Shown here piece after piece: positions 62,547 to 64,000 of a stretch of 64,000 bases of DNA. This stretch comes from Paenibacillus donghaensis (GTDB lineage Bacteria; Bacillota; Bacilli; Paenibacillales; Paenibacillaceae). The DNA lies in NCBI RefSeq assembly GCF_002192415.1, contig NZ_CP021780.1, forward strand, positions 3,534,001-3,598,000. Direction: 5' to 3'. Within the stretch, counting starts at the first letter, position 1. Every line of letters begins with the position of its first letter. The notes under the pieces were generated by a model. The model was not told the DNA's origin. It saw nothing but the letters and a program-made list of their open reading frames with translations, and made no database searches. A program made the translations under genes and the position numbers.

Positions 62547-63302
62547 ATGTCAACATTATTCAGCTTGGCAGGTAAAACTGCAATCGTAACGGGCGCAGCC
62601 CAAGGTCTTGGACAAGGTATCGCTTTGGCATTCGCTGAAGCAGGCGCAGATGTAATCTCCGCTTCCCTTAACAGCAGTGAAGAAACCGTAAAGGCTGCCG
62701 AAGCTTTTGGCGTAAAAGCACTGAGCCTGGAGTCCGACCTGAGTGATCACACTCAGCTGCAGGCTATGTTCGACAAAGCCCTTGAATTCACTGGAAAAGT
62801 AGATATCCTTGTGAACTGCGCAGGCATGATCCGCCGTACTCCAGCCAAAGACCACAGCGAAAAAGACTGGTTCGACGTAATCAACCTGAACCAGAACACC
62901 GTCTTCCTGTTGTCCCAAATCGCCGGCCGCCACTTCCTGGAAAGAGGAAACGGCAAAATCATCAACATCTGCTCCATGCTCTCCTACCAGGGCGGAATCA
63001 ACGTTCCAGGCTACACTGCAAGTAAACACGCCGTTGCCGGTTTGACCAAAGCCTTCGCCAATGAATGGGCAGGTTCCGGTCTGAACATCAACGCCATTGC
63101 ACCTGGATACATGGCTACTGAGAACACTGCACCAATCCGTGCCGACCAGAGCCGTTCCGACTCCATTCTGGACCGTATTCCAGCAGCTCGTTGGGGAACT
63201 CCTGAAGATCTTAAGGGGCCAGCCGTATTCCTGGCTTCCGCAGCTTCCGACTACCTGAACGGACACATTCTGAATGTAGACGGCGGATGGTTGGCTAGAT
63301 AA
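62547..63302 (+). CDS. kduD: 2-dehydro-3-deoxy-D-gluconate 5-dehydrogenase
   Basis: The 251-residue short-chain dehydrogenase reduces 2,5-diketo-3-deoxygluconate to KDG. The Rossmann motif TGAAQGLGQGIA, the Ser of the CSMLSYQGG region and the YTASKHA catalytic motif are present. AAAGGGG precedes the ATG. It is the last gene of the kdu group, separated from the DeoR gene by repeat B5. Confidence 0.94.
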   Translation: MSTLFSLAGKTAIVTGAAQGLGQGIALAFAEAGADVISASLNSSEETVKAAEAFGVKALSLESDLSDHTQLQAMFDKALEFTGKVDILVNCAGMIRRTPAKDHSEKDWFDVINLNQNTVFLLSQIAGRHFLERGNGKIINICSMLSYQGGINVPGYTASKHAVAGLTKAFANEWAGSGLNINAIAPGYMATENTAPIRADQSRSDSILDRIPAARWGTPEDLKGPAVFLASAASDYLNGHILNVDGGWLAR

Positions 63303-63326
63303 TTGCTTGTTATTTTGCTTAGAATT

Positions 63327-63362
63327 AAGGGAGACTGTCCACAATGGACAGCCTCCCTTTTT
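63327..63362 (+). terminator. Intrinsic terminator after kduD
   Basis: AAGGGAG-A-CTGTCC and GGACAG-C-CTCCCTT pair around ACAAT, then TTTTT. Confidence 0.85.
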
Positions 63363-63454
63363 GTATTTATCCTTATTCCTGCGTCTTCTTCCATACTCCT
63401 GCGTATTTCCCTGATTTATTGCCCAACAGTATAATTCATCACCCTGCAGAAATG

Positions 63455-63497
63455 CAAAAAACCGGCAGCCCAGGATAACTCCTGTGAGTGCCGGTTG
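63455..63497 (-). terminator. Intrinsic terminator of the GH42 gene
   Basis: ACCGGCA and TGCCGGT pair, with an inner CAGGA/CCTG stem. TTTTTTGCAT follows on the minus strand. Confidence 0.75.
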
Positions 63498-63532
63498 ATT
63501 ACAGCGGGAGATTACTGCCGCCAGTGGATCTA

Positions 63533-64000
63533 TTAAAGTGATTTTCTTCTCAGCATAGCCAGGCCGTTCACCGGCAGCTCCAGCATCTTACCTGCAGCGG
63601 CGCCTGACTCCAGGTCCGTATATTCTCTGCCGTCCAGCTCCACGGTCTGCGGGCTGCCGCTGAAGTTCTGTACGAACACATAATCCTGTTCTCCATCCGA
63701 GCGCAGCGCTGCGGTTACGCCAATCGGCAGCTCGCTATCCAGGGTGCGTCTAATATCAGCCTTATCGGCAATCGCCGCATACAGCTCGGTATAGAAGGCG
63801 TTGTCTTTGACACGTGTAGCCAGGTGGTACGCACGTCCTTCACCCAAACGGTTCACGGTCAGCGCCGGTTGTCCAGCATAGAAATCACTGCGGTAATGGC
63901 CAAGAGCCTCCGCGCCTTCCAGGTGGATCAGCTCAGCAATCTCATGGGCGTCATAATCGCCGCTCAGCTTCAGCATATTGCCCGGCTGCATAACCAAGCC
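63533..64000 (-). CDS. GH42 beta-galactosidase, C-terminal part (runs off the window)
   Basis: About 155 residues are visible and the frame continues past the window end. ALTVNRLGEGRAYHLATRV matches the end of the GH42 trimerisation domain, and YVFVQNFSGSPQTVELDG the small C-terminal beta domain. The catalytic barrel lies outside the window, so the family call rests on the C-terminal pattern only. Confidence 0.78.
   Translation of the reverse strand, partial: GLVMQPGNMLKLSGDYDAHEIAELIHLEGAEALGHYRSDFYAGQPALTVNRLGEGRAYHLATRVKDNAFYTELYAAIADKADIRRTLDSELPIGVTAALRSDGEQDYVFVQNFSGSPQTVELDGREYTDLESGAAAGKMLELPVNGLAMLRRKSL

Overview
The window looks like the chromosome of a spore-forming Bacillota, most likely a Paenibacillus. 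The evidence is the mix of genes: a BmrC/BmrD-type heterodimeric ABC exporter, miaB-ricA, a CotD-like spore coat gene, a GH52 beta-xylosidase, a YesM/YesN-like two-component pair, AAGGAGG-type ribosome binding sites and intrinsic terminators. No rRNA, tRNA, phage or CRISPR was found. The one insertion sequence with a transposase is IS91-like.

Layout. 1-12.6 kb: ABC exporter pair, a YcaQ-like glycosylase, a HEPN-like small protein, an ABC-2 transporter, a Cys-rich copper-storage-like protein, a CobW GTPase, MoaB, a CotD-like protein and a DUF1349-like protein. 12.7-17.5 kb: trehalose operon (treR, treP with fused EIIA, treC) with two TreR-type palindromes on the promoter. 17.7-21.0 kb: a 2-oxoacid:ferredoxin oxidoreductase packed into two fused genes. 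22.3-27.4 kb: NAD salvage operon (Nudix-winged-helix protein, pncA, pncB), then miaB-ricA. 27.8-29.4 kb: an IS91-family element inserted in a dispersed repeat. 29.4-33 kb: a 30-codon ORF, a degenerate alpha/beta-hydrolase fused to a SARP/BTAD-type transcription activator, and an old-yellow-enzyme homologue. 33.4-39.3 kb: rhamnose catabolism (fucO-like, rhaB, rhaA, rhaD) divergent from a DeoR regulator. 39.8-47.4 kb: glycan hydrolases (GH43, GH28-like, GH88, GH52) with two AraC regulators. 47.6-56.9 kb: a sugar ABC importer with two paralogous binding proteins (one frameshifted) and a sensor kinase/response regulator pair. 57-64 kb: a YdcF-like protein, YbaK, a YolD-like protein, an unassigned 555-residue protein divergent from kduI-deoR-kduD, and the 3' end of a GH42 gene.

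The second half reads as a plant cell-wall utilisation region. GH28/GH88 activities would release galacturonate and unsaturated uronates from rhamnogalacturonan, KduI/KduD would process the unsaturated uronate, and the rha genes would consume the rhamnose. The GH52 enzyme and the ABC importer/two-component system suggest xylo-oligosaccharide use.

The intergenic DNA is unusually rich in short dispersed repeats. I distinguish three families: A (composite element with 42-nt tandem units; 3 copies), B (stem-loop with covarying stem and a conserved tail; 5 copies) and C (about 320-bp MITE-like element with terminal inverted repeats; 3 copies). A separate 66-nt tandem repeat lies between the two exporter genes. 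Other signals worth attention are a 19-bp operator-like motif shared by an AraC gene and the GH28/GH88 divergent promoter, the pseudo-hydrolase/SARP fusion, and two likely small protein genes (41 and 30 codons).
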